Origin: Streptacidiphilus sp. 4-A2 | Lineage (GTDB): Bacteria; Actinomycetota; Actinomycetes; Streptomycetales; Streptomycetaceae | Length of the DNA stretch: 64,000 nt | NCBI GenBank assembly: GCA_014284505.1 | Contig: JAAFYY010000001.1 | Location: forward strand, 6,621,845-6,685,844 | Direction of reading: 5' to 3' | Shown: in pieces, positions 27,542-38,347 of the stretch | Position numbering within the stretch: the stretch's first letter is position 1 | How the letters are laid out: each line of letters begins with the position of its first letter | Position numbers and translations under genes: made by a program | The notes under the pieces: model-generated | Database searches by the model: none | What the model was told of the DNA's origin: nothing | Seen by the model: the letters and a program-made list of their open reading frames with translations, nothing else

Positions 27542-28446
27542 TCAGCCCGCCTCGTCCCGGCGCACATGCAGCGAGTGCTCGGCGAAGTCGGGGCGGCTCA
27601 GCGCCGGCGGCGGCCCCTCCAGTGGGCCCTGCCGGACGTCCGAGACGATCCGGCCGTCGACCAGCCGGACCACGCGCTTGGCGTGGCGGGCCACCTCGTC
27701 CTCGTGGGTGATCAGCACCACCGTGCGCCCGGAGGCGTTCAACCGGTCCACGATCCCCAGCAGTTCATCGGTGCTGCGGCTGTCCAGGTTGCCGGTGGGC
27801 TCGTCCGCAGCAGCATCGCCGGAGCCATCACCAGGGCCCGGGCCACCGCGACCCGCTGCTGCTGGCCGCCGGAGAGCTCATTGGGCCGGTGCTCGGCCCG
27901 GTCCAGCATGCCGACCAGGGTCAGCGCCGCGACCGCCCGGCGGCGGCGCTGCTCCGGCTTCACCCCGGCGTAGGCCAACGGCAGCTCCACCTGGTCGACC
28001 GCGGTCATCCGGGGCACCAGGTTGAACGACTGGAAGACAAAACCGATCTTGCGGTTGCGCACCAGCGACAGCTGCTGCTCGTCCAGATGACCGACGTCGG
28101 TCCCGTCCAGCAGGTAGCGGCCGGAGGTGGGCGCGTCCAGGCAGCCGAGGATGTTCATCAGCGTGGACTTCCCGGAACCGGAACTGCCCATGATCGCCAC
28201 GAAGTCGCCCTGGTGGATGCTCAGATCCACCCCGGGAGCCGCACCGCTCACCGGGTCCGCCGGACCGCACAGGGCATGGACCTCGGCATCGCCCAGGCCG
28301 TAGGTCTTCACCACCCGCCGCAGCTCGACCACCGGAGGCGGCGCCGCGGCAGGAGCGGGCCGGGCGGCCGGGGAATCCTCCCCGGCGCCCGGCTTCCCCG
28401 CTGCCGTCGGGCCACGAAGGCGCAGCGACGGCCACCGGGGCGTCAT
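27542..28446 (-). CDS. MacB-type ABC transporter ATPase, copy 2 (one indel)
   Basis: About 301 residues. Walker A IMGSSGSGKSTLMNIL, Q-loop FVFQSFNLVPRMT, signature NELSGGQQQRVAVARALV, Walker B and D-loop LLADEPTGNLDSRS, H-loop VVLITHEDEVARHAKRV. One base is lost near 27806: GTCCGCAGCAGC here against GTCCGCCAGCAGC in copy 1. It begins in an ATGA overlap with the adaptor gene. No permease gene follows; the next gene is the convergent lipoprotein. It may serve the permease at 22886-24100 or a permease elsewhere. Confidence 0.88.
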
Positions 28447-29669
28447 CCCCGGCCACCCCCGCCGAAGCCACCGCCGCCGCCCGCGCGACCGCCGCCGCCG
28501 AAGCCACCGGCGCCACCGCCGCGCCCGCCGCCGAACCCGCCGGCGCCGAACCCACCGCTCGTGCTGGCCACCGTCACCTGCACCTTCTCCCCGTCGGTCA
28601 GCCCGCTGAGGATCTGCACATCGGTGTCACCGGCGAGACCCACCGTGACCGTCGTCGACCTGGTCGTGCCGTTCGCCTCGACCACGGTGGCCAGCCGGGA
28701 CGTACCAGTCCCGGTGAGCGCCGCGGTCGGCAGGTACAGCGCATTGTCCACCTCACCGGTCAGCACCGAAACACTCGCGCTGAGACCGGTGCGCAGCCCG
28801 CTGGTGGGGCTGCTGATCGACAGCAGCGCCGAGTACTCGACGGTGCCGCTGGAGCTCACTCCGGAGGAGGAGCTGACCGGCAGCGAACTGACCGACAGCA
28901 CCTTGGCGTTGAGCTCGGCCCCGCTGGCGTTCAGGGTGACCGAGGCGCCCTGTCCGGCCTGGAGCTTGAGCGCGTCGGCCTCGGCGAAGTCGGCGGTGAC
29001 CTCCATCCCGGTCGGGTTGGTGATCACCACGAAGCCGGTCGGGGCGGTCCCGGCCGCGCTGGTGGAGTCGGCGCCGCCACCGGAGACGGTGCTGCCGACC
29101 GAGCCGGCCACCGAGTTGACGGTCCCGGCGATCGGCGCGGTCAGCACCGTCCCGGCCACCGCGGCCTGGGCGGCGGTGACCGCGTTCTGCGCGCTGGTCA
29201 CCTGCGCCTGGGCCTGGGTCAGCTGCGAGGCGTTGACGGTGGGAGTGGTGGAGACCCCGTTGACGGTGGTGGCCGTCGGGTTCTCGACCTGGTTCAGGTT
29301 GGCCTGGGCGGCGGTCAGCGCGGCCTGGTCGGCGGTGAGGGTCTCATTGGCCGAGGTCGGGTCGACCTTGGCCAGCACCTCGCCCTTGGTGACCGTGTCG
29401 CCGGGCTTGACGTCCACCTCGGTGAGCGTGCCGCCGGTGGTGAAGTTCACCCCGGCGTCGCTGGGCGAGTACAGCGAACCGGACCCGGTGACCGTCGCCA
29501 GCACCATGCCCTTGGCCACCGTGTAGGTGGTGGTGTTCGACGTGCTGGTAGTGCTGGAGCCGGTCGAGGTGTTCACGGCGGCGTAGGCCGCTCCGGAACC
29601 CGCGACGAGCAGCACGGCGAGAACGGAGTTCAGCAGAGCGGCCCTGCGCCGCTGGGGGAGCACCTTCAT
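28443..29669 (-). CDS. HlyD/MacA-like efflux adaptor, copy 2
   Basis: 408 residues, intact. One N-terminal helix (RRRAALLNSVLAVLLVAGSG), lipoyl half LATVTGSGSLYSPSDAGVNF and GGTLTEVDVKPGDTVTKGEV. A coiled-coil pair rich in Ala/Gln is near residues 115-175. The second half is TVLTAPIAGTVNSVAGSVG, then the barrel and membrane-proximal domains with VITNPTGMEVTADFAEAD. The tail is Gly/Arg/Phe-rich. The same MKVLP(R/Q)RRRA start as copy 1 shows a common origin by duplication. Such adaptors link a MacB-type pump to the outside. Confidence 0.88.
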   Translation of the reverse strand: MKVLPQRRRAALLNSVLAVLLVAGSGAAYAAVNTSTGSSTTSTSNTTTYTVAKGMVLATVTGSGSLYSPSDAGVNFTTGGTLTEVDVKPGDTVTKGEVLAKVDPTSANETLTADQAALTAAQANLNQVENPTATTVNGVSTTPTVNASQLTQAQAQVTSAQNAVTAAQAAVAGTVLTAPIAGTVNSVAGSVGSTVSGGGADSTSAAGTAPTGFVVITNPTGMEVTADFAEADALKLQAGQGASVTLNASGAELNAKVLSVSSLPVSSSSGVSSSGTVEYSALLSISSPTSGLRTGLSASVSVLTGEVDNALYLPTAALTGTGTSRLATVVEANGTTRSTTVTVGLAGDTDVQILSGLTDGEKVQVTVASTSGGFGAGGFGGGRGGGAGGFGGGGRAGGGGGFGGGGRG

Positions 29670-30015
29670 AGCGAGACATGGTGATCGGCTCCCCGGACGA
29701 AGCCCTGGGAGGAATCTGGGAGATCGCTGGCAGGGCGGCCCCGCCCGACCCCCTGTCGGCCGAGGCCCGGGCCCTGCCCACAGGGCCGGGCCGGGCCGCG
29801 GGGGGCCTCGGCGGCTCGCGAATCCCAGCGAACTCCCAGGGACTTGCGAGGACTCCGCCACCTCCCCCAGCCCTGCCGGGCCCCTGCCGGGCCTTTACCG
29901 GGCCCGGCAGCCCGCCCGGGCGCAGCACGCCCCGGGCCGGCGTGCACCCGGGGCAGAGCATCTTCCGGCCGGAGCGCCGTAGATCGGAGCGCCCGCAGGT
30001 CGGAGCGCCCGCAGG
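29670..30015. other. 346-base stretch without a gene
   Basis: Lies between the start of adaptor 2 and the stop of the aminotransferase gene. Near 29884-29910 there is a hairpin with arms CTGCCGGGC and GCCCGGCAG that could end the aminotransferase transcript. A 16-base tandem repeat sits at the right end. The adaptor promoter should be at 29,680-29,750 but I see no clear boxes. Confidence 0.5.
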
Positions 30016-30024
30016 TCAGAGCGA
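29970..30024. repeat. 16-base tandem repeat at the aminotransferase stop
   Basis: Units: CGGAGCGCCGTAGAT (15), CGGAGCGCCCGCAGGT (16), CGGAGCGCCCGCAGGT (16), then a partial CAGAGCGA. The array runs into the last codons of the gene. Confidence 0.7.
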
Positions 30025-31125
30025 CTTGCGGAAGAGCGCCGCGGTCTCCAGGAACAGGTCGTTGGCCTCGGTCTCGCCGATGGTCACCCGCACCCCCTCG
30101 CCGGCGAACGGCCGGACGATGACCCCGGCCTCGGCGCAGGCCGCCGCGAAGTCCATGGTCCGCTCGCCCAGCGACAGCCAGACGAAGTTGGCCTGGGTCT
30201 CGGCCGGGGCCCAGCCCTGGGCGAGCAGCCCCGCGACCACCCGGGCCCGCTCGCCGACCAGCGCCTCGACCCGCTCCAGCAGCGCCTTCTCGGAGCGCAG
30301 CGAGGCGACCGCGGCGTCCTGCGCGATCTGGCTCACCCCGAACGGCACCGCGGTCTGCCGCAGCGCGGCGGCCACCGGCTCGTGCGCGACGGCGAAGCCG
30401 ACCCGCAGCCCGGCCAGCCCGTACGCCTTGGAGAAGGTGCGCAGCACGCAGACATTCGGGCGGTCCCGGTAGAGCTCGATCCCGTCCGGCACCTCGGCGT
30501 CGCGGACGAACTCGTTGTAGGCCTCGTCCAGCACCACCAGCACGTCGGCCGGAACCGCGTCCAGGAAGCGCTCCAGCTCGGCGCGGTGGACCACGGTGCC
30601 GGTGGGGTTGTTGGGGTTGCAGACGAGGATCAGCCGGGTCCGCCCGGTGACCGCGGCCAGCATCGCGTCCAGGTCGTGCCCGCCGTCCGCGGTCAGCGGG
30701 ACCTGCACCGAGGTCGCGCCGTTGACCTGGACGATGATCGGGTAGGCCTCGAACGAGCGCCAGGCGTAGAGCACCTCGTCGCCGGGACCGGCGGTGGCCT
30801 GGACCAGCTGCTGGGCGACCCCGACCGAGCCGGTGCCGGTGGCGATGTGCGACTCGGGCACGCCGAACCGGGCCGCGAGCTCGGCGGTCAGGCCGGCGCA
30901 GCCCATGTCCGGGTAGCGGTTGAAGTCGGCGGCGGCGGCCACGGCCGCCTCCAGCACGCCCGGCAGCGGCGGGTAGGGGTTCTCGTTGGACGACAGCTTG
31001 TAGGCGGGAGCGCCCTCCGCGCCCTGGGCGGGCTTGCCCGGCTTGTACGCCGGGATGCCCCGCAGGTTCCCGCTGAGACGCGGTCCACGCTGCTGGTCGC
31101 GCTGCTGCTGCTCGTTGTCACTCAC
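30016..31125 (-). CDS. HisC-like histidinol-phosphate / aromatic aminotransferase
   Basis: 369 residues, intact, fold type I PLP enzyme. [15 protein letters not shown] at the N-terminus, [10 protein letters not shown] for the phosphate cup, NPNNPTGT, the Asp and Tyr in [10 protein letters not shown], the PLP Lys in [15 protein letters not shown], and the C-terminal Arg in GVRVTIGE. The family includes histidinol-phosphate and aromatic amino-acid aminotransferases. No his genes are nearby, so the second role is more likely. In Streptomyces a HisC2 gene sits next to cydABCD, as here at a little distance. Confidence 0.85.
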   Translation of the reverse strand: MSDNEQQQRDQQRGPRLSGNLRGIPAYKPGKPAQGAEGAPAYKLSSNENPYPPLPGVLEAAVAAAADFNRYPDMGCAGLTAELAARFGVPESHIATGTGSVGVAQQLVQATAGPGDEVLYAWRSFEAYPIIVQVNGATSVQVPLTADGGHDLDAMLAAVTGRTRLILVCNPNNPTGTVVHRAELERFLDAVPADVLVVLDEAYNEFVRDAEVPDGIELYRDRPNVCVLRTFSKAYGLAGLRVGFAVAHEPVAAALRQTAVPFGVSQIAQDAAVASLRSEKALLERVEALVGERARVVAGLLAQGWAPAETQANFVWLSLGERTMDFAAACAEAGVIVRPFAGEGVRVTIGETEANDLFLETAALFRKSL

Positions 31126-31406
31126 CGCGGTCGTCCTCCACGTCGTCGTGCCGTACGTCGCTGCCGGTCGGGATCACCATACAGCCGATCAGTGATTCTC
31201 ACCCGTGAGAGTGACATGTGACGGCTGCCCTCGGCTCATCGTTCTTCGGCAGAGACCCCCAGACTCGGACAAAACGTAGGCGTCTGCCGCCAAATGGTCC
31301 TGCTAGTAAGGATAAAGACCATAAATGGTCATGGAGAAACGTATCTCCGGGCAACCAGCCCAGACCATCCCCAAATGACGGTGCGGAGCCATACGATCGG
31401 TTCGAC

Positions 31407-32520
31407 ATGACAGCAGCAGCAGCCAACCAGAGCGGCCGGCGCCCACCCCACGCCCGGCGGCTGGAACGCGCCGGAATTCGGGACGTCGCAGCAGCGGCCG
31501 GAGTCTCCATCACCACCGTCTCCGACGCCCTCAACGGCAAGGGCCGCCTACCGGACGAGACCCGCCAGCAAGGTCCGTGAGGTGGCCGAACGCCTCGGAT
31601 ACCGTCGTCCGTCCGCCGCCGCGCGCACCTTACGCACGGGTCGCTCCGGCCTGATCGGCCTGACCGTCACCACCTACGGCCAGGAACCCTTCACCTTCAC
31701 CGAGTTCGCCTACTTCGCGGAGATGGCCCGGGCCGCCACCTCCGCCGCGCTGAACCGGGGCTATGCCCTGGTGGTCCTGCCCGCCACCTCCCGGCACGAC
31801 GTCTGGAGCAATGTCGCGCTGGACGGAACCGTCGTGATCGACCCGGGCGACCACGACCCCATGGTCGCCGAGCTCTACCGGCAGGGCCTGCCGGTGGTCA
31901 GTGACGGCCGCCCGGGCAACTGCCCGGTCACCGCCTGGGTGGACAACGACCACGGCAGCGCCGTGCTGGGCATCCTGGACCATCTGGCGGAGGCCGGGGC
32001 GCGCCGGATCGGCCTGCTCACCGGGACCAGCACCGACACCTACACCCGGCTGAGCACCGAGGCCTACCTCGGCTGGTGCCGCCGGGTCCGGCAGGAGCCG
32101 CTGTGCGAGGCCTACCCGGCGCACGACCCCTGCGCCGGGGCCGTCGCCGCCGACCGGCTGCTCGCCCGTCCCGACCGTCCGGACGCCGTCTACGGCCTGT
32201 TCGACCCCAACGGCACCGACCTGCTCGCCGCGGCCCGTCGCTACAGCCTGCGCGTCCCGGAGGATCTGCTGCTGGTCTGCTGCAGTGAGAGCGACGTCTA
32301 CGCGACCACCGAACCGCCGGTCACCACCCTGTCGCTGAAGCCGCAGCGGATCGGCACCACCGTGGTGAACCTGCTGATCGACGCCATCGAGGGCGCGGCT
32401 CTGCCGCTGGAGGGCGTCTCCGGGCAGATGATGCCGACCGAACTGATCGTGCGCGGTTCCTCCCAGCGCCGCGCGACCCGCACCACCGTCAGTCCGCCGC
32501 GGCTCCCGGGCGAGGCCTGA
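31407..32520 (+). CDS. LacI-family transcriptional regulator (one indel)
   Basis: HTH at the N-terminus: GIRDVAAAAGVSITTVSDALNGKGRLPDETR, with the hinge helix VREVAERLGYRPSAAARTLRTG. The frame changes near 31,565 inside the hinge region. The sugar-binding part follows, with SGLIGLTVT, VVIDPGDHD, VWVDNDHG-like VDNDHGSAVLG, and SEAYLGW-like STEAYLGW. About 370 residues. It is divergent from the aminotransferase gene. Start ATG 31407. Effector and targets unknown; in Streptomyces a LacI gene occupies the same place next to hisC2 and cyd genes. Confidence 0.82.
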
Positions 32521-32656
32521 CCACCGGACAGAGCGCCCAGCAAAACGGAGAAACCGTCATAAATGCTCGCCATCGACGCTCATGACCGACAGCCTCAGCC
32601 GGATTGATCCCGCCCAGGTGCGTACACCGCGAACTGGGGCTTCCTATGATGGGCCA

Positions 32657-33874
32657 ATGACACCGGTGGACCCCTTCGCCCGGCCTGAGCTGCCGGACCC
32701 AGGCCCCCGTACGCCCCTGGACCCCGCGCGGCCGGAGATCCACGGCGACGGGTCCACGACGTACGACTTCTTCTCCCCGCCACCGCGCCAGGCGGAGGAG
32801 CACAACCCGTACGCGGTCGAACCGCCCGGCGGTCGGCCCGGCTATGCCCCGGAGCCGCTCCCTCCGGCGGCCCCGGGCTTCGCCGGTCCCCCGGTCTTCA
32901 CCCAGTCGGCCTACTTCCCGGAGCCGCAGGATCCGCCCACCATGGAGCTGGGCGCGCCCCTGCCGCCCCGGTCACCTACGCCCAGGCGAACATGGCCGAC
33001 CCCGGGCCGGCGGTGACCCTGGCCGCCCCCGGCGTGGCCGAGGGCGAGGGCCCCGGCCCGCTCTATGTGGTCGGCGACGTCCACGGCTATCTTCAGGCAC
33101 TGCTCGACGCCCTGCACCAGGCCGGCATCATCGACACCGAGGGCCACTGGACCGCGGGCCGTGCCCGGATCTGGTTCCTGGGCGACTTCACCGACCGCGG
33201 CCCGGACGGCATCGGGGTGATCGACCTGGTGATGGACCTCGCCCCGCAGGCCGCCGCCGCCGGCGGCTACTGCCGCGCCCTGATGGGCAACCACGAACTG
33301 CTGCTGCTGGGCGCCGACCGCTACGGCGACCAGGCCGTGCAGTCCACCGCCGGGACCGCGTCCTTCCTGGCCGCCTGGCGGCTCAACGGCGGCCAGCCCG
33401 CCGACATGGAGCGGCTGGAGGACCACCATGTCACCTGGCTGTCCCGGCTCCCGGCGATGGCCGTCGAGGACGACCACCTGCTGATCCACTCCGACACCAC
33501 CGCCTATCTGGAGTACGGCGACTCGGTGGACGCCGTCAACGACGCCATCCACGACGTGCTCCAGACCGACGAGGCCGACGACTGGTGGGACTGCTTCCGC
33601 CGGATGACCAAGCGGTTCGCCTTCCGCGGCGAGACCGGGCCGCTGGCCTGCCGCGAGCTGCTGGACGCCTACGGCGGCCGGCGCATCGTCCACGGCCACA
33701 GCCCGATCCCTACCTGATCGGCGACGCCCAGAGCGAGGACGGCCCCTCCGGCCACTCGGGCAACCGGTCACCGGCCCGCACATCTATGCCGACGGCCTGG
33801 CCGTGGCCATGGACGGCGGGGTGACCATGGAAGGTCAGGGACGACTGCTGGTGGCCCGGCTCCCGCTCAACTGA
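32657..33874 (+). CDS. Calcineurin-like (PPP family) metallophosphoesterase (three indels)
   Basis: A Pro-rich N-terminus of about 110 residues is followed by a full metal site: YVVGDVHGYLQ, FLGDFTDRGPDG, LMGNHELLLLG, a His in LLIHSDTT, and VHGHSPIP. This order is typical of protein phosphatases and Ap4A hydrolases. The frame changes near 32,970, 33,712 and 33,768; after the last the end reads HIYADGLAVAMDGGVTM and GRLLVARLPLN. About 405 residues. Start ATG 32657; an earlier in-frame ATG exists at 32582. Substrate not readable. Confidence 0.8.
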
Positions 33875-34257
33875 CCGACCCCGACGGCCGACCCCAGCAG
33901 CGGATCCCGACAGCGGATCCCGGCAATCGATCCCAGCAATCGATTCGGGCAACCCATCCCAACGACGCGGTCCTGACCGACCAATGGCGCGCCAACCGTG
34001 GCGCGTCGAGCGACAGCGCGGCCGACCGATAGCGCGGCGCGCGGACCAATCCTGCGCGCCCCCAATTCCTCCCCGCCCTGACCTGGCAATCCGGGCCCAC
34101 GCGGGCCTGCGGCATATACCAAGGGCATCAGCAGTCTCAGTGAGCACCGATAATTCCGGAATCAATCTGTCGACGTGTCAGTCACTCCCCCTACCATCAA
34201 GGCAGCATCAAGGCAGAAAGCCCCTGACGGAGCCTACGGGGGAGTAGGTACAGACTC
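33875..34257. other. 383-base stretch without a gene
   Basis: Holds a 13-base tandem repeat (33899-33963) and a GC-rich stretch with several CGCG words. The last 60 bases contain a likely ribosome site GGGGGAG before the membrane-protein start. Short frames on both strands show no domain. Confidence 0.5.
33899..33963. repeat. 13-base tandem repeat, five diverged units
   Basis: AGCGGATCCCGAC, AGCGGATCCCGGC, AATCGATCCCAGC, AATCGATTCGGGC, AACCCATCCCAAC. It starts 25 bases after the phosphoesterase stop. Function unknown. Confidence 0.75.
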
Positions 34258-35513
34258 ATGGACAGTGCTCCATACCTTCAGGCCGAGGACGCCCCCGATT
34301 ACGAGCGCATCCTCGAAGAACTGCTCCAGAACGACGGGATACGCCAGGCACTGCGCCGTGCCCCCGGGGGCCCCGGCCCGCGGATCTGCACGCCCGCGCC
34401 CTGCGTGACGCCGCCGACATCACCGCCCGGGCCGCGGCCGAGTACGCCTACTACCGCCAGATCCGCGACCAGCTGCGCAGCACCGCCCCCAGGCCCGAGC
34501 CCGACCGCGTCGGCGGCGACGACCCGGCCCAGTGGCAGGCCGCGGACAACCCGCTGGACGCCGCCGAGCGGGCCGGCTGGGTGCCGCTGATAGCGGTCCT
34601 GCTGCCCATACTCTCCGGGCTGAGCGCGATCGTGATGCTGCTGCTCGGCTACCTGCTGCGGGCCGAGCAGGTGGAGCTGGGACAGCAGCTGGTCACCGCG
34701 GGGTTCGTGGCCGCGGTGGTCTGCGCTGCCGCGATCGTGGTGGACATCATCGGTCTGCTGCTCACCGCCGCCCGCGACGCCGCCAACCCGCCGCCGGGGC
34801 GCAGCCCCGACCTGTACGCGGAGTTCGCCAAGGCCAGGGACACCTGGCGGGCGGCGCTGCGCGAGCAGGCCCTGCTGCCCTACCTGCTGGCGCAGGCCGG
34901 CCCGCCACAGCCGGTCGGCGCGGTCCGGTCGGGCAGCGGGCCCGGGGTCAGCCTGGTGCGCGCCCGGCCCAGACTGGGCTACTCCAGCCCCGGCTTCACC
35001 AGCCCGGGCCCGGAGCGGCTCACCGACGAACGCGGCCAGGAGGTCGAGCCAGTGCCCGAGCCGGAACCCCACTTCAGCAGCCCGGGCTTCACCAGCCCCG
35101 GCTCCGAGCGGATCAGCGGCGAGGAGGGCCAGGAGCTGGGTCCGGATCCGGAGCACGAACCGCACTTCAGCAGCCCCGGCTTCACCAGCCCGGGCCCGGA
35201 GCGGCTCACCGACGAACGCGGCCGGGAGATCGAGCCGGCCACGGGCCCCGAAGCGCACTTCAGCAGCCCGGGGTACTCCGGCCCGGAGTTCGGCAGCCCC
35301 GACTTCGGCAGCCCGGAGTTCACCGGTCCCGAGTTCAGCAGCCCGGGCTGGAGCAGCGGCTCGGCCCGGACCGGACCGCGCGGCGCGCCCCGCTCCCGGT
35401 CCCGCTTCCTGCCCAACGCCGACGACACCGACGACCCCGACCACACCGACCACACCGGGCAGCCGGAAGATCTCGACCTGGATGCCGTCGGCGGGGACGC
35501 GGAGCTCGACTGA
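34258..35513 (+). CDS. Membrane protein with 31-residue SSPGFTSPG repeats (one indel)
   Basis: N-terminus SAPYLQAEDAPDYERILEEL, helical region, two membrane helices (VPLIAVLLPILSGLSAIVML and VTAGFVAAVVCAAAIVVDII), then a cytoplasmic or outer tail. The tail has three units of 31 residues beginning (Y/H)FSSPGFTSPG(P/S)ER, followed by shorter FSSPG/FGSPD/FTGPE units and an acidic end. One frame change near 34,385 lies between EDAPDYERIL and the ALRDAADITARAAAEYAYYR block. About 418 residues. Function unknown; the tail resembles a flexible protein-binding scaffold (inference). Confidence 0.7.
34974..35345 (+). repeat. 93-base coding repeats
   Basis: Copies begin at about 34977, 35070, 35163 and 35256, spaced by exactly 93 bases, encoding SSPGFTSPG-type units. 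The last unit grades into shorter SPEFG/SPDFG copies. Confidence 0.8.
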
Positions 35514-35537
35514 GCCACCGCGCCCCCGCCCGCCGCG

Positions 35538-36845
<1,308 letters not shown>

Positions 36846-36861
36846 TTAGGCCGCCCGGCGG

Positions 36862-37167
36862 TCAGAGCCGGACAGACAGCTTCCCGACCGTCGCCAGTAT
36901 CGTCAGCTCGCCACCGATGGCGTGCAGGTACGCGGCCATGGTCGCCGTATCGAGGCGAGCCGCGCCACGCTCGATCTGGCTGATCCGCCCCTGGGTGACC
37001 CCCATGGCAGCGGCAACCTGCACCTGGGTAAAGCCCTGGGCCCTGCGCAGCGTGGCCAGCTCATGCCCACGCTCAGCGTCGACGAGCTCTGCCTTGATCT
37101 CCTGGATCCGCTCGCGCTGCTCCGGAGTGATGTCAGCCGTCAGATCATTCATGCTGCCGAGCTTCAT
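36862..37167 (-). CDS. XRE-type antitoxin (HigA-like)
   Basis: 101 residues. The HTH block is RRAQGFTQVQVAAAMGVTQG with RISQIERG, followed by DTATMAAYLHAIGGELTI. Its ATG overlaps the stop of the toxin gene (ATGA). In this order (toxin first) the pair is HigBA-like; the antitoxin binds the toxin and represses the operon. Intact. Confidence 0.85.
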   Translation of the reverse strand: MKLGSMNDLTADITPEQRERIQEIKAELVDAERGHELATLRRAQGFTQVQVAAAMGVTQGRISQIERGAARLDTATMAAYLHAIGGELTILATVGKLSVRL

Positions 37168-37577
37168 CGTCCCTTGCCTTCCTTCTGCTGGTGGTCCAGT
37201 GTCTCCTGCTCAAGAGCTTCGAGATAGGCCGTGTACTTGTCATCGGCCTCTTTGATCGCTTTGGGGTACCAGGATGCCCACTGCCGAGCGGCCGCCTTGT
37301 TTCCCGACACCAGGAAGACGGCACGTCGTTCGGGATCGAAGACGAAGAGCAGCCGGATGCTGACCGTTCCGCCACTGCGTGGGCGCAGCTCTCTCATGTT
37401 CCGATAGCGGCTCCTCTCGATCGCACCGACCGTCGGACGGCGGAGGGCAGGGCCCACCTCCTGAAGGCGCTCAAGCGCAGCGATCACATGCAGGTGACTG
37501 TCGGGATCCTCCTTCGCGAGTCGCTGGATCCACTCCAGCACGTCGGCAAAAAAGCGCAGCTCGTATGGCTCACCCAC
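37164..37577 (-). CDS. RelE/HigB-type toxin
   Basis: 137 residues: EPYELRFFADVLEWIQRLAK, a long helix with HLHVIAALERLQEVGPALRRP, and the beta sheet NMRELRPRSGGTVSIRLLFV, FDPERRAVFLVSGNKA. This matches the phage-derived Gp49/HigB-like group of the RelE superfamily, ribosome-dependent mRNA nucleases. The C-terminus is longer and charged. First gene of the toxin-antitoxin operon. Intact. Confidence 0.85.
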   Translation of the reverse strand: MGEPYELRFFADVLEWIQRLAKEDPDSHLHVIAALERLQEVGPALRRPTVGAIERSRYRNMRELRPRSGGTVSIRLLFVFDPERRAVFLVSGNKAAARQWASWYPKAIKEADDKYTAYLEALEQETLDHQQKEGKGR

Positions 37578-37585
37578 ATGGCAAC

Positions 37586-37601
37586 ATTAGCAAGAACTAA
37601 T
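37586..37601. promoter_or_regulatory. Candidate toxin-antitoxin operator ATTAG-N6-CTAAT
   Basis: Inverted repeat with 5-base arms in an unusually AT-rich spot, 8 bases upstream of the toxin start. HigA antitoxins bind such short palindromes near the promoter (family knowledge). Confidence 0.5.
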
Positions 37602-37696
37602 ATCCCCTTCAAGGGCTGTTCCCGCCGCAGCCCGGCGCCCCGCTGCTACGGTCGGCTCCGTCCCGCAGCGGGGCGGGGAATCGGGGGCTGACAGCC

Positions 37697-38200
37697 ATGG
37701 ATACGGCAAGCAGGAGACAGCTGCTGGTCGCGGCCGGGTCCGCACTGGCGCTCGGGGCGGTGTCCGCCTGCTCCGGCGGCGCCCATCCGGCCGGGAGCCG
37801 GGTGACCACCTCCCCGATCGCGCACGCCGTGGCGTCCGCGAGCACTCCGGTCACCGCAGGGCCCGACCCCGCCCAGCCACTGCCGCTCCCCGACCCGGGG
37901 AGGGTGCTCTTCCAGGCCTCCGACCGGACCGGTTCGGACCGGTCCGCCGCCCTTCCGCCGATCGATCCGGGCACCCTGGGCATCGACGCCGTCTGCTCCG
38001 GGCCGGGAAAGATCGTGGTGGGGCTGTCGGACATCGGCACCTTCGACGTCTCCTGCGGAGCCGCCAGTCCCGGCGAGTACAACCAGCTGGTGCTCTCCAG
38101 CAGCTACCGCTCGGTCAGGGTTTCCGTCCAGGGAAGCAGCCGCAACACCTGGGCGCTCACCCTCGGCTGGACCGACTCCACGAGCCACCCCGCCGACTGA
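37697..38200 (+). CDS. Secreted lipoprotein, unrecognised
   Basis: 167 residues. Start MDTASRRQLLVAAGSALALG with a twin Arg-like SRRQLL and a lipobox AVSACSGG, so it is probably an anchored Tat or Sec lipoprotein. The mature part has a Pro/Ala-rich linker, then a beta-rich domain with two Cys (DAVCSGPGKIVV, FDVSCGAASPG). Family not recognised. The small outer domain resembles those near DUF1707 or secreted enzyme genes only by size. Intact. Confidence 0.65.
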   Translation: MDTASRRQLLVAAGSALALGAVSACSGGAHPAGSRVTTSPIAHAVASASTPVTAGPDPAQPLPLPDPGRVLFQASDRTGSDRSAALPPIDPGTLGIDAVCSGPGKIVVGLSDIGTFDVSCGAASPGEYNQLVLSSSYRSVRVSVQGSSRNTWALTLGWTDSTSHPAD

Positions 38201-38347
38201 CCCCGCAGCCGCCCTCCATCTCCTCCGACCGGCGCGCGTGGCGAAGGCGGGGTGCGCCCGGCGCCATGCAATGATCGGCAGCATTGCGTGATCAGACGAT
38301 TACCTCATGTCACGCTTTCCTGTCGGGTCGTCATCAGGAGACGGGCC

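Noticed and set aside
34974-35345. CRISPR array or minisatellite outside genes
   Set aside because: The 93-base period is a multiple of three and lies in frame inside a membrane protein gene.
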